This document shows positions 48,968-60,494 of a stretch of DNA of 64,000 nucleotides, in pieces. The position numbers were made by a program, and so were the translations under genes. Location: contig OU452226.1 of assembly GCA_911728455.2 (NCBI GenBank), forward strand, positions 23,817,999-23,881,998. The letters are read 5' to 3'. Within the stretch, counting starts at the first letter, position 1, and every line of letters starts with the position of its first letter. The notes under the pieces are model-generated. The model was not told where the DNA came from, ran no database searches, and saw only the letters and a program-made list of their open reading frames with translations. The stretch is from Marthasterias glacialis. Taxonomy: Eukaryota; Echinodermata; Asteroidea; Forcipulatida; Asteriidae.

Positions 48968-49111
48968 TTGAATCCATTTTGGGGAGAACAAAGCCAAATT
49001 GACTGGAGTGGGATTTCAACCTGTGACCATCGGCTTAACGTACCGCCAGTGGTCGCAGGATCAAATCCCGACCCAGTATATTTTTCTTTGTTCACCCCAA
49101 AATGGATTTGA
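48968..49111. mobile_element. Palindromic tRNA-Lys-like element, tails outward
   Basis: The outer ends AATCCATTTTGGGGAGAACA (left) and TGTTCACCCCAAAATGGATT (right) are reverse complements. Inside, the minus-strand arm has GGCGGTACGTTAAGCC and GGTCACAGGTTGAAATCCC. The plus-strand arm has GGTCGCAGGATCAAATCCC. The two tRNA-like parts meet head to head near 49043 with tails pointing out, the opposite arrangement to 40619-41010. Confidence 0.7.
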
Positions 49112-50025
49112 AAAGTTTGCCCAGTCAGTTTTCCCTTGTTGTCCATTGCTTGAGAAACATTTCCAGCGCAAAAAGTTGCTGTTTGATCTGAGTACATGTT
49201 GGTGCATCTCTCGCCTCAAAGCCTTAGCGTTTTATAGAAATCCAAGAACAGTTAGTCATGTTAACTTTACATTTTTACCATCATTTATCAGTTCTATTGA
49301 CAGATAACAAAAGACTGTTTTCCCCCCCTTTCCTGTTGAACTCAAAAGCACTTAAATTCCGCTTTGGAAAATGCGACTTAACTCCCAATCAGTGGGAGCA
49401 GGTCAAGTAAATGCAGCCAGAAGACTTTCCTTTTGAAGGTTTTAACGGTTCGTGTAATGAAGCGCAAGAGAAGAATGTCCCTTTCAGGGAAGTAAGCCTC
49501 GTCAAAAAAAAAATCTCCCACGAAATTGTACAGCTGACCCCTTTTTTAACGCTGTTGGAATCCATCCCAGTCAGGCGATCATGATCGTGTGATAGGCTGA
49601 TTAGCTGCTGTCTTTTTGTGTGTATCAGTCAGGTCAAGAGAAGATTTCCTACCCACAAAGCCCCCCCCCCCTTCACACAAGTTAAATTTCCCCAGGGAAT
49701 CTTTGGTTGACCTTTTCACACTTGAAATGGCTAACCCTGGCAAACTCCTGGGGAGTAGCTACCCCCTGCTTTGGAGTAGGGTTATAAGCGAGATACAATA
49801 ACCCAGGTTAAGCATGCATGTATACTGAGTGTTCGTTTATCCCAGGAAAATTGCACCACGAACATGGGATGGCGGTGGGGTTGAAATTCCCTGGGAATTT
49901 CCTGGGGTTTCTTTTCCTGTGATTTTGCCATGTAGTGTGAAAAGGGGGTTTCAGAGATTAGTTCAGATTTCAACGGGCAAAGTCCATGCATTGTAAGGAA
50001 AAAAGACGTGAACAGACAGACAGAT

Positions 50026-50206
50026 GCCCAGATTCACAGGGCTGCTTAAACAACAAATAGTGCTTAGCCAAAATGAGCGGGATACCAGTCACAGATGATA
50101 CATGTGGAATAGTATTTTGGCTGGTAACCTTATTCTGGTAAGCAAAAGATTGTTGTGCTTAGCTACTTTTTTTTTTTTGCCTAAGCAGCTCTATAAAATT
50201 GGGCTC
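50026..50206. repeat. Hairpin MITE with GCTTAGCA-type arms, copy 3
   Basis: CAGGGCTGCTTAAACAAC and TAGTGCTTAGCCAAAATGAG on the left oppose GTTGTGCTTAGCTAC and GCCTAAGCAGCTCTATAAAA on the right. The inner ATACCAGTCACAGATG and GGCTGGTAACCTTATTCTGG blocks match 28362-28550. Confidence 0.7.
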
Positions 50207-50637
50207 AGGTTCATAGACCATGTGTTTTTAGGCTCACACAAGTCTAAGAAATACAACTCTACACGTCTCACGTTATGAGTGTTTTTTCTCCAACAAATCC
50301 TTATTGCAGTGCTAACATAATTACCAACAGTTGTCTTTTTTCGATCATTGATATCATAGGTATGTAAATTGAGTTTAATAATCAATACTCAGTTGATGAG
50401 TTTGCATCCAACAATCATGAACTAGTATCAAAAGCGCTCCTGTGATCATTCAGCACTTCACCAGCGTCACACTTTCCCTTTAAGGTGACGAGACTTTTAA
50501 TTAATGCATCTGCAGCAAGCGCATTCAAGATATAAGCACACACAATAGATGTATTCAAATCCAGGCAGGTGCTCTCTTAAAACAAGAATGTCCGACCCCT
50601 TTCCAAAAACAAAAAAAAAAGTGACCCAGAAACTCAC

Positions 50638-50668
50638 CTATTTGTATTCTATGCATAGTCGTCCCTTC
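50638..50668 (-). other. Candidate 31-nt exon, coding status uncertain
   Basis: On the minus strand a long pyrimidine tract (CCCCTCTCTCACTCTCTTTC) ends at TTCTGAG (AG at 50670-50669). After 31 nt comes ATAG|GTGAGTTTC, a strong donor. Only one frame is open (EGTTMHRIQI, phase 0 to phase 1), which does not connect directly with the phase-0 start at 24964. The tract is itself low complexity, so a false positive is likely. Confidence 0.2.
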
Positions 50669-50999
50669 CTCAGAAGAAAGAGAGTGAGAGAGGGGAAAAA
50701 AAAGAGAGGCCCTCCTTCAAAAGAGAGAGGGCACCTTTTGACGCTGAAGGGAATATGACCAGGTGCAAGGCAGTTTCTTTCAGTCGTTCCCCCCCCCCCC
50801 TTCTTGTCTGAAGTATGTGGATTTATTGACCATGGGGCAAGTGGAACCGCAGCTGACTCCCAAGGCAAAATCTATACTTGATTCTTATAGGACGGTGGAT
50901 GACGGTCTACAAACGCGATAGGAAAACGCTCCACGGATCTAGTCCAAGTTCATCAAATGACACTTGTTTATTTTTGATGGTTACAATGTAGTTGAGTGG

Positions 51000-52190
51000 C
51001 CCCCTTTTGAGGACAAACACTGTACAAGCTGACAGTAACTACTGATGGGGAGGGCTCCACACTGCGCCCAGCAACCACCTCATTATTGACACAGACCTAG
51101 GCATAGCCTGTCATTCTACTAGTGATAAATGGTGTGAGGTCAGCCCCTAGGTCACCGGATACTTATGTTTCCCTGCCGACTGAAGCGTTAAAGGAAAGCT
51201 ATCAATAGTCAGACCCTTGGCCTACTTCATTTATGTGTTCGCCCCGTTCCAGTCGTTATATGTCAACCTCAAAAGTAACATAGTCATATCAATCTGAAAC
51301 ATGCTTCTGTTAGTTTAACATTGTAAATTTAGCACTGTAGTGTTTTGATCACATTTTTGTTCACAAGAAACGAGATGATCATCGCATTTAAAAAATCTTT
51401 AAAAACTTTGAATGATTTTACAATACTTTACAGAAAACAGTGCAATGACACCAGGTGTCAGTACCCTCTTGAAGTAAAACCTTAATATGGAACTGTGCAG
51501 CTTAAGGAGAACACGGCACCAGGCTAGCCCAGGTTAGACTCCTCCGTTGCATACAATGCGATGGAGTCCGGGGTATAAAGGTCCCCTGCCATTGCGAACA
51601 ATTTTTGTAAATATTTATACCTGATGGAGGAAGCTGAAACTTTGTTCAAACATTCCTTATGTCCGGAATTCCAAGACTGCTGGGTTCAGAATTGTTAACT
51701 GTATCCTTGGTTTACATTATTTTTAGAAAATAGAATGAAAACTGACGCCTCTGCTGTAACTTTCTGAGCTGACTCCGTATGTGAAAACTTGCTGCACGCG
51801 CACAATATCCGAGTGCGCGATCTGCTTCAAGTCCTTAGCACCCGTGCTCATTTACTACTAACGCGTACGTTTGCAGTTCGCAAATTGAACATGCGTGCGC
51901 GATAATGCACGCTGTTTTAGCTTGAGCGTCAAACTTAGTTGCACTCGGCATTTGCAAGCTATGCATAATTGGGCCCATGCGCATGTCAAAACTTCACACA
52001 GAAAGTACATTCTGTTTGGGACAATTTGTACAAGTTAATTTTCACTGAAAGTGAAGGCAGATATTTAAAAATTATTCAAAGAGTAGTTTCAAGTACCGGG
52101 AATATATGAATGGACTTTCAGCTTCCAACGGCAGGTAAATAAAAAAAAGGAGAAATTAACTGTAACTTTATTCTCATTGAAAAGAAGTTT
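51000..52190. other. Non-coding stretch, no gene seen
   Basis: Mostly unique. 51790-51990 is CpG-richer and holds several GCGCAC and ATGCGCATG words. No supported exon. Confidence 0.35.
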
Positions 52191-52249
52191 TATACCCTGA
52201 CCGTCAGTTGCAGTGCAACGAAGACTGGCGGCCTACCACGGTTAGAATC

Positions 52250-52523
52250 AGTCATGATCAAAGATTATAGAGCACTGTAGGCGCAAGATGGGGAACTCTG
52301 GCTGAAATGTGAAATCTCACTGGACGCCATTTCGGCAAGAGACTCTATTGATACAACACTGATACGTGCGGACCAGTGTAGACAATGACAATTGCTATCA
52401 ATGGGAAACACAGGCATTCACTTGCCGAAATGGCGCCCATGCGTATTTCACTTTCCAACAGTAGATAAAGGCCTAGTTCCCCATCTTGCGCCTACGGTGC
52501 TTTTTTAATCTTTGGTCATGATA
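52250..52523. repeat. Fold-back element, about 270 bp with long arms
   Basis: CATGATCAAAGATTATAGAG and AGGCGCAAGATGGGGAACT on the left pair with AGTTCCCCATCTTGCGCCT and AATCTTTGGTCATGAT on the right. A second inner pair (GCCATTTCGGCAAG with CTTGCCGAAATGGC) extends the arms to about 100 bp. A spacer of about 70 bp remains. No open frame. MITE-like. Confidence 0.8.
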
Positions 52524-52712
52524 TCTGAGCCTTGAAACAAATTTTAAAAACTGATTGAGTACAGGGGCTTCCCTCCAACATATGGTGTAAGCTCTGATAG
52601 GGTTTTCAGGCTATTAAATAATAATCTCACTGACTTTCTGAACAGAAATTGGATTTAAAACTCTACAAACAGAATATTGAGAAACATACCTTTATCTTTT
52701 AACTCAACTTAC

Positions 52713-52935
52713 AAATGACAAAATCCTTTTAAAACGTAAGCAAGGTGGGTGACATGAAAAGACGTAGCTGTCGGTATGTACATGTGCACTCCACCACCGC
52801 TATAGAAAAGAAGAATTTTTAACATGGGGCCTATGCCGCGGGGCACTGTGGGGGGAGCCAACAGAGGGCGCCACTGTGTGTAAAAAGTCTTAGCGTTGTA
52901 TGTGCCTGCCGGCCAAATATGCAATGGTTGTGGCT
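52713..52935 (-). other. Weak candidate exon, 223 nt
   Basis: On the minus strand, the tract ATCTTTGTCACTTTACTTAC then CTGTAG leads into 223 nt that are open in one frame (phase 1 in, phase 2 out) and followed by GTAAGTTG at 52712. The peptide begins PQPLHIWPAGTYNAK and shows no known motif. The acceptor is the reverse complement of a plus-strand CTACAG|GTAAGT donor, so the signal is ambiguous. A GGCGCCCTCT word inside is frequent in repeats. Confidence 0.15.
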
Positions 52936-53146
52936 CTACAGGTAAGTAAAGTGACAAAGATTCAGATTTAAAACAAGTTTATCGTGCCTGGATGATTAGC
53001 TTTTCTTCGTTTAATACACCATGCCCTTTGTTTACAGTCAAACTACCCTGAATTGAAATCTGCCCGGTAGTGTGAGCGCACTTGTTGTTTTCTTGTTTGG
53101 CATAAGTTTGGTTACGGAGCCTCATCAAATGTAACATAATTGAAAG

Positions 53147-53245
53147 GCGATCTGACCTCTGACGTCACCCCTACATTAAACATAATGCGAAACGCAAAAC
53201 GTGCGCACACTACTGGTTTCGCCGTGACGTCACATCGGCCCTGTG
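53147..53245. promoter_or_regulatory. Inverted pair of CRE-like TGACGTCA sites
   Basis: Two full palindromic cores, CTGACGTCACC near 53159 and GTGACGTCACATC near 53224, lie about 65 bp apart. Their flanks (GGCGATCTGACC and GATGTGACGTCACGGCG in reverse) are partly complementary, so the pair may be the ends of a small fold-back element. TGACGTCA is the CREB/ATF consensus. Confidence 0.35.
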
Positions 53246-54479
53246 TGAATGATCATGGTTGGAACTTTTGTAAAGATGTTTTAATTCTTATAAAGTAAGA
53301 AATAAAGTAATTCCTAAGAAGCAGACAGAAACTTCTCTCAAAACTTTCTCCTGTAACAGACTCAATGAAAGATGTCCTTAAGCAGATGCCCTCAACCTTA
53401 AATATCGTAGTGCCTCCAACACGTGATTTAAGTAACCACATTTGCTGACCCATATTTTTCACTTTTCTGCAGTACAATATTTTATTTGTCCATTCCTCTG
53501 ATTTCCGTTTTCCCACTTCCAAGAAATTGGAGAATGTACCCCAGATAAGACGACGGTTGGAAAGGTTTTGTCTCTCAAGTAATACTCATTCCACATTCTC
53601 ACTTCATGCATAATTGGAAAATGCACCCTAAATCAGTCTCGTTTCCTGACTTTCAGAAAGACAAAAAGGATGTACAGTCAGGGTAAGTTGTGGACAACCA
53701 CAGTGGTACAAATGGTTTCAGGGCGACCCTGACCCGGTTCAACTGATATGGTTTGTCATCATTCCCCACCCCCCTCCACCCCCAACACACAATCCAGGCT
53801 CACTTGTCATAACATTATACTCCAGACCTCAGAATTATTGTTAAATTTTTTTTTTTAAGTAATCTTGAACATGTACATTGGAATAACATAGCACAGACAC
53901 CTATTCAGTCAACAATGCTATCTGATAGCTGACTGCTGATTCCCACTCAGTCTGACAACTTTATTACCCCCAATATATCTTCATGATTAATCACATCCTA
54001 TTTTTCATTTTTGTGATCTACTTGTACTCACTGGTGTTGGGCATCAACCACTGGAGGGGTACTTGTTCTATAAGAAGTGCAGTTTATCCAAATTTTGCCG
54101 GGTCAAAAGTTGTGTATTTATTTTTTTATTTTTTTTTTATTTTTTTCTATTTATTTTTTTATTTATCTATTTACCTTTTCTTTTTTCTTTTGTTCTTTTT
54201 TTTTTTTTTTCTTCTTTTTTTTTTTTTGGGGGGGCCTTAAATAAACATGCAAATCTTACTTGCGATCTACTGATTTATTGATTTGAAAATGTTAGCCTTT
54301 GAAACAGACTGTGTTAGGGGCGACACATGAGGCCATTAACATATTTGCGCGAAATTAAATCTGCACTAGTATTTATAATAAGTTTGGGATTCTTTGGGTC
54401 TAATGCCAAGACGGCCAACTTTTGACCAACTTCCATCTGGTATGGCAGGTACACCATACTCTCTTAAACTTTTTCGATT

Positions 54480-54655
54480 GAAATTTAGTCTAATCGATTA
54501 AAACTAGGGTCAAACTGCAAAAGATTTGTCCCTGGCCTCAGTCAAAAAATGTGATTTTCAATCTAATTAGAGGGATTTTCAATCTAACTATTTAAGAGAG
54601 TAGTAATCCTAGATTAGCCTAATCCTAGATTAGCTTAATCCTAGATTCCCTTTTG
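54480..54655. promoter_or_regulatory. Cluster of TAATCC/GATTA homeodomain cores
   Basis: Three near-tandem copies of TAATCCTAGATTA (about 54603-54647, spacing 16-17 bp) follow two AATCTAATTAGAG-like and TTTTCAATCTAA units and an AATCGATTAAA. TAATCC is the preferred core of Otx/Gsc/Pitx-type (K50) homeodomains. A short tandem repeat could produce the same count, so function is uncertain. The flank at 54293-54340 is the second copy of the 18317 repeat. Confidence 0.3.
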
Positions 54656-54799
54656 ATGGCTCAAAATGAACCATGTAAGCAGCTCTCTTTAACTGCTTGT
54701 TTCTTCTTTTCTTAGTGTGTAAATCCAAGCCTATAAAAAAAAATTATCTGTGTTGTAGTTTGGGAAAAAAACATCTTCGATGTCTTTTTTTTCCCCATT

Positions 54800-55172
54800 T
54801 CAATCACAATGAATCCACAATGAACCCGGGCATGTCGTGGCCGAGCGGTGAAGGCCACCAGACTCAAGCTCTGGTGTTTCTGAGGCAGCAGAGTGTGGGT
54901 TCGGGACCCGGTCTTGACACTTGTGTCCTTAAGCAAGACACTTAACCATTATTGCCGGGTCCTTTGGATGGGACGTAAAGCCGTAGGTCCCGTGTGTTGT
55001 ATCAAGATCTATTAATGCACGTAAAAGAACCGAGCAGAACACTTATCGCTAAGAGAAGGGGTTCGCCCCGGTGTTTCTGGCATGGTTGGCTGCAATTGGC
55101 CCCCTTATTGAGATGCTGAACAGGCTTTGATGAGAACTGGCATAGAAATAGAAATACAACTAGAAATAGAAA
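54800..55172 (+). mobile_element. tRNA-Leu-derived SINE, internally deleted
   Basis: Same leader as the 7692 copy (CAATCACAATGAATCCACAA) and a tRNA-like head at 54833-54920 with GGACTC-type anticodon arm ACTCAAGCTCTGG and a degenerate B box (GTTCGGGACCC). Body blocks TTAAGCAAGACACTTAACCA and GGATGGGACGTAAAGCC follow. The middle of the 3' half is missing, and the end has AGAAATAGAAATACAACTAG in place of the (AAT)n tail. Confidence 0.85.
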
Positions 55173-55199
55173 CCCTTTAATATACATGTAGCATCACCT

Positions 55200-56280
55200 T
55201 CAATCGAACAGCACTCAAGATCTCCCCTCCCCCCCCCCCCTTCATGGATAAAATAAGTTCAAACCACCTGCACATCTCTCTCAAATTTGAATCAATTCCT
55301 CTCAAGGATTGACAGATTCAGATACCAACAAATCCGTCCCAAAAGTGACTAGTTTTTGATCCCCACACTTCTGTAAGATCCATATTAACTGAACTACTTG
55401 AACCACCTGCATAACCATGAACATGGGACTGATGTCATCGCATCGAACGTCTAGAAGTTATGACAACATAAAAAATTACACCCAAAAAATGTCCCCCGTT
55501 TCCTGATGATTACCAGTTAGTTTCTGGTCATAGAATATCATCAGGCATGCAACTCATCAACCCCCTCCCACCCTAAAAAGAGGAAAATTATCGACAAGCT
55601 AATATTTTCAGTCCGCATTTCTTAATGCAAAGTGCCAATATGATGCTTAACCATGGTTAATGGGTTTGCTTAAGTATACAGGCCGAAACCCTTTTTTGTC
55701 TTTTCTTCTTTCTGCGTGTTGGCCTCGCAATTTGTGCGTTGGCCCCCACATTTTGCACTAGATAGTGCAATAGGGAGAACCCATACTGCATTTTTTTTCA
55801 ACTAAATGCTTTCGTTTCTGATCCATTGTTTAATAATATCATCAATTCAATAAACAATTACAATGCTCACATTTGCACAGCAAACACGCCATCATAACTG
55901 GCCAGTCAAGTTTTGAACAACTTCAGCAAGAGGAATTTCGTCAACCTGCTTTTTCGATTTTCAACCAATTCCGATTTTCAACGTGGATTTTTCATGAACG
56001 CAGGATTTTTCAAAAACGCGGAAACCCGTAGATTTGCGGAAGAGTTGCATGCTTGTATCATATTTCATTCGGAACAAATCTGTTTGATGTTTTCAGGATA
56101 GTTTAATCTCTGAAACGATTGAGCCAATTACCAAAGGTGGGTTCATTACATAGAAATCTTGAGAGTGATAACTCAACCCAATTTGTACTATAATTTGACC
56201 CCAAACCAGTAATTTTTATGACATCATTCAGCGCCCCCAAAAAATAATTACTTTCTAGAGCAATTTAGGAGTGTATTTCT
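55200..56280. other. Non-coding stretch, no gene seen
   Basis: A 12-base C run at 55229-55240. The rest is AT-rich unique sequence with a short local duplication near 55960-56020 (GATTTTCAAC and GGATTTTTC words). No exon evidence. Confidence 0.35.
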
Positions 56281-56311
56281 TATAATATATTTTATATAAA
56301 CTAGTAGGGTT

Positions 56312-56354
56312 GATGGCCTTAGCTTTCAATCCAAACTGGACCTTCATCAGAGGC
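56312..56354 (-). ncRNA. Hammerhead-ribozyme-like remnant
   Basis: On the minus strand: CTGATGA (56350-56344), then a stem-like AGGTCC, AGTTT and GGATT, then GAAAGC (56327-56322). This resembles the hammerhead core CUGAUGA, stem II, GAAA. Stem II would pair GGUCC with GGAUU (two G-U pairs) leaving one extra A. A convincing stem III and cleavage triplet are not seen, so it is probably a decayed copy. A shorter relative (CTGGTGAAGGTCCAGATTTG) is at about 60712-60735. Such cores occur in Penelope-like and other dispersed elements of invertebrates. Confidence 0.3.
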
Positions 56355-56446
56355 AAAAACATGCACAAACGTAAAAACGGATACATTTATAGAAAAAAAG
56401 GGGGAAGCAAAATTTATTAATTGGGGTGAGCAAAGAAAATTTGGCA

Positions 56447-56481
56447 ACATTATATATAGATATATATATATATATATATAT
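56447..56481. repeat. (TA)n microsatellite
   Basis: Nearly pure TA dinucleotides with one GA interruption. Confidence 0.9.
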
Positions 56482-56999
56482 TGAATGTCAAGGAATATCA
56501 TGATAATTCTGATTAAAGTATAAATATCAAAAAAAAATTAAAATTATTTTCATGAAACCTACTCTTTGTACGTGTTCTCATTCCTGCAGTTAATTTGCAG
56601 TGGCATTAGCCTAATGGCTAAATTGAAGGGAAAAAAAATCAGGAATAAAACCGCCTAGGCACACAATCCACATAGATCCGGATCAGGAGCAGGAGTGCAC
56701 ATGAACTGTACAGTAAACAGAACCCAGATTCTCTGCCATTACTAGACCAATCTTTCCGATCTGGTAATATGCCGTAACACGATTACTAACAAACAAACCC
56801 ACTTTCAAAATCAATATCAGCTTCGCCGGCAGCATCCCTGATAACTGCACTGCACTGCGAGAAAACACGGCCACTTAAAGACGCATGATCTTCGCAGACT
56901 GTCTTTCCCTGAATCTCTTTCCATGAATCTAAAACTCAATTTTCGCGATAAAAATACTCCGTCGCTTGGGAGAAAGAAGGCCCATCATCTGACTAATTC

Positions 57000-58260
57000 C
57001 ATGCCTCTAGTTACACACAGTTGGTCCCAAGCCGTTTCTAAATGCAGCAGTATTTAGAAGTTTGTACTTTGAGACTCTCTTTTTTACACAAAAGCCAAAT
57101 GGGTATTGCGTTCTTCCTGATCATGATACAAAAATGTGATGGCATCATGCGGGCAGATCTTACAGAGATGTGGTTTGATACTTCCAGCCCCCACTCAGTC
57201 GACACATGTCACAGGTAATACCCAAGATAATGCCAATCCCTTGCATTAAGGTGGGAGGCGATTGTTAAAGATTACGCAAATGCACCACTCGCAGGCCATA
57301 ATATCTTGAACGATGCCTGATATCGCGTTACACGGACAGCAATCTTCTGGAGCGCTTTTGTAGGATTAGCCGAGGCTTATGCTGGTATTTGGTCACCAGG
57401 ACTAGTCTTTGAGCAGCTCGGACTTATGGAAAAGAGCATCAGTAATTGCTTCCTTCTTACAATGAGAGTCATCTCCAAGATCGCATATCAATTATTGAAA
57501 CTCTTCCCCCCCTTTTCACAACAAAAATGCTGACAAAAGACAATCAATACAGAGAGACGAAATCAACTCCTACCCCAACACAGAGATTCATTTATTGTAG
57601 AACTTGAGAATTTGCATAGAGGAGATACAGCTAGAACTCTTTCAGTTAAATCATGTATTAATCTCTTCTGGGAGGAAGTGCTGGCCCTGATAGGAGCCAG
57701 TGGGTTTGCTCTCTATGTTTAAACTAGTAAGCTCTATTCCTCATCATGAGACTGAAGAGTGTGTAGAGCTGATGGACTTTTGGTTTCACGATCTTGTTGC
57801 AGGCTGGAACTAGTGTGATTGCTGCCATTTAGGATATTATTCAACCTCGGTTGTTGTTGTCCACACAGCAATTTGAAACGATACATAAAAAGGACATCTC
57901 ATCGTATCGCCGACCTTGTTTCCTGAAATCAAATTGTCTATCACGACATAGAAGAAGAAATCCTCTGGCCCAGAGTGCTGGCCGAGTAAATCCTTCCTGT
58001 TCTAATGGAGGCTTTACCGATCGTAACTACAGATAAAGACATCTCCCCTGTGCTCCCGGTTGTCCGCTGACGGCTTGGCGAATCAATTTCTTCTGTTTCT
58101 GATCTTGTCATTCCAGCTCTTCGGGAAGAAGCAAAAATCCATTTCTGCTTCCTTGTAGGAGTTAAGCTGCACCTGCTCTTGGGGTCTAAACAAATCCATT
58201 AAAATAATTTACTCTTACAGACTTGCATCATACTCACGTTGACCCTTTAAGACTTTCATC
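57000..58260. promoter_or_regulatory. Repeat-poor 1.26-kb block, possible regulatory DNA
   Basis: Few simple repeats and no transposon seen, with balanced composition compared with flanks. It includes segments such as GGATTAGCCGAGGCTTATGC. Minus-strand donor-like strings near 58217-58240 (AACGTGAGTATG, TCTGTAAGAG) lack a convincing exon. Possible conserved non-coding DNA, not demonstrated. Confidence 0.2.
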
Positions 58261-59589
58261 ATAAACTTAAAGAGAGCCCTTACTTTTTTTTCTCTTTTTC
58301 TTATTTATAGTTCTCTCAAGTAATGAGAATGAAACTTGAAACTTTTCAAGAACCGCGGGAGCCTGGAATTATAAAACGCTGTGTAAACGTAAAGACCACA
58401 AGAGCGTTGGTCCATTTAATATCATTCTTTCCAAATGTTTTTTGTCTCGCTCGACAATTTGATACAAAGAGTTGGCGACAGACAAGTAAGTCTCCAGGGC
58501 ATTCTCATTCATGCGATGATTATCATTTATACATGCATTATGTGTATTTTGGGGACGGGAAGGAAACTCTATCCGGTTGGGTATACAACTACATCAATGT
58601 CCTCCACACAAGTATGCAGCGGATTACAGCGTGCACTTTATTGCACGTACCATTCAAACTTATTTTTGTTTACCCACATTGCGAGGGATAAACACACTAC
58701 ATTATCTTCCGATAGTCTGGTACACAGGACACGATGGTGTGCAAATACATCACACCTGTCACGCTCCTGCCTCTTCCTTTCATCCTCCAGTCTATCCAGG
58801 ACAATGGTAAATGATTCAAATGACACACGTTCCCATTGTTGGCCCAATCTGTCAAGGGAACTTTTAAGTGACAATAACCCATTGACGACCGTCGTTCATC
58901 GAGGGGCCAATGTCCATGACATGCATGCTAGGTTTTTCCCAAAAGAAGACTATTAAATAGGTTGCGCCTACAGAGCGGCATTCTGCATTGCACATGTATC
59001 TTTCATCTAATGGCTACAGGACATAAACTGTCGTTCAGTGAAAAAGAAAGTAGTTTTTGTCTACACACATTTTCAGTCCACTTATCTTCTTTACCCACGT
59101 ACCCAATGAAACAAAAAAATGTAACATTTCAGGCATCTAGCCCATTGTCATCAGCACAATGGGGTTTATCTTTACTTCATTTAAAAAAAAATCATCTTGA
59201 ATTCCCTCAAAATGGTCTGAACACCATGTTGGTCTCATTTTTCAAATCCGATCAATGGTATGATAAAAAATCATCTTTTTTATGAACCTATTTCATCTGA
59301 CAATTGTGTTTTGGACATATTCTCAGAGCTATCATGGGTAGATATAGGCCTATTTGGAGGAATATTACAGTTTCAAAAACGTTGAGTGTTTTCAAAATAT
59401 GCAAATCGCTTCAAATTCATGAAAAATCAGCACATTTCCCCATCTTGTGTCATTCCTCCTTTCAGTGTAAGAACAGATGGGGATCGAGAACTCATTTCCA
59501 TACGACATCAACAAGACAAGAAGACCGAAAAAAAAAGAAGAAAAAAACATCGGAGGGTCTGAAATATCCATGTGGCCGATGAGCAGTAG

Positions 59590-59835
59590 GTGGATAGAGC
59601 AATAGTACACAAGGATTTACTCTAATCCCACAGTAGACTGACTGAGAAACTCCGCGGCTTACGGCCCTGACATGCAAATTGAAGTATCTCCACGAATGTT
59701 GAGATTTGGAAACAAAATGTCTTCCGCAAGAAGGATTTGGGAGTTGGTGACAAGCAATACCTTGAGCTGTAATCCAGAGGGTTGGGGCCTCCTCTAAGGA
59801 GAAAACAAGTAGATTCTGTATCAACTGAGGACCTA
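59590..59835. promoter_or_regulatory. Repeat-poor stretch with POU octamer
   Basis: Contains a perfect octamer ATGCAAAT at 59672-59679, the POU-domain consensus, in a unique, balanced-composition segment just after a low-complexity A tract (59525-59550). The 110-codon minus-strand frame (59492-59824) has no recognisable features. Confidence 0.2.
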
Positions 59836-60060
59836 ATGAAGCATGTGGTTGTAGTTGACAGACAATTCTATCAGAATATAGTATAAAAAGTGCTTATTTG
59901 GGGTTTGATAATTACATTACATACAGCTGAATTTATAACTATAACTATAAATTTAGATTTTATTTTGATTCTAACGTGGGAGGATTATTTGTTATAATCG
60001 GCTTTCCAATCTAATTGATAATCTAATCATATTCGTAGATCAGTGCAATGTAAACAATAA

Positions 60061-60330
60061 AGCCCCAGCTTAACATTGGTAAACTGACAGTAAATACTTC
60101 CATTCTTTGCACAAATCAAGATATATGTAATAAAACCAGCCTGTGAAAATTTCAGCTCATTTCGTTGTTCCATTTGCGAGAAAACGATAAAAATGCATTC
60201 AGCATTTTTGTCGGCATTCCTATAGGCAGAGTTTTCATCTCACTGAGACGAAAACTAATTTTGAATATTATTTCATTTATTATTTAAAAACGATAACACT
60301 TCAGGCAGAAACATTTCACTTTCACACTAC
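60061..60330 (-). mobile_element. 360-bp MITE family, copy 4, truncated
   Basis: In reverse orientation: AGCCCCAGCTTAACATTGGT at 60061-60080, then the complement of the family interior (TTGCGAGAAAACGATAAAAA, CACTGAGACGAAAACTAATT). Homology is lost after about 60330 and the other terminal repeat is missing. Confidence 0.8.
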
Positions 60331-60494
60331 ATATGTTTATTTATTGGAAAAGCAATTTAAAAATGTCCTTGCGTTCAAATATTTGATGTGTGCACTTGGC
60401 ATTCTGAACAACATTTTCACTTAACATTTTAAAACGCATCAAAACATGGGAGTATGCTGCAGTTAACTTTACTTTGACTTCTTCACAATTGAAT

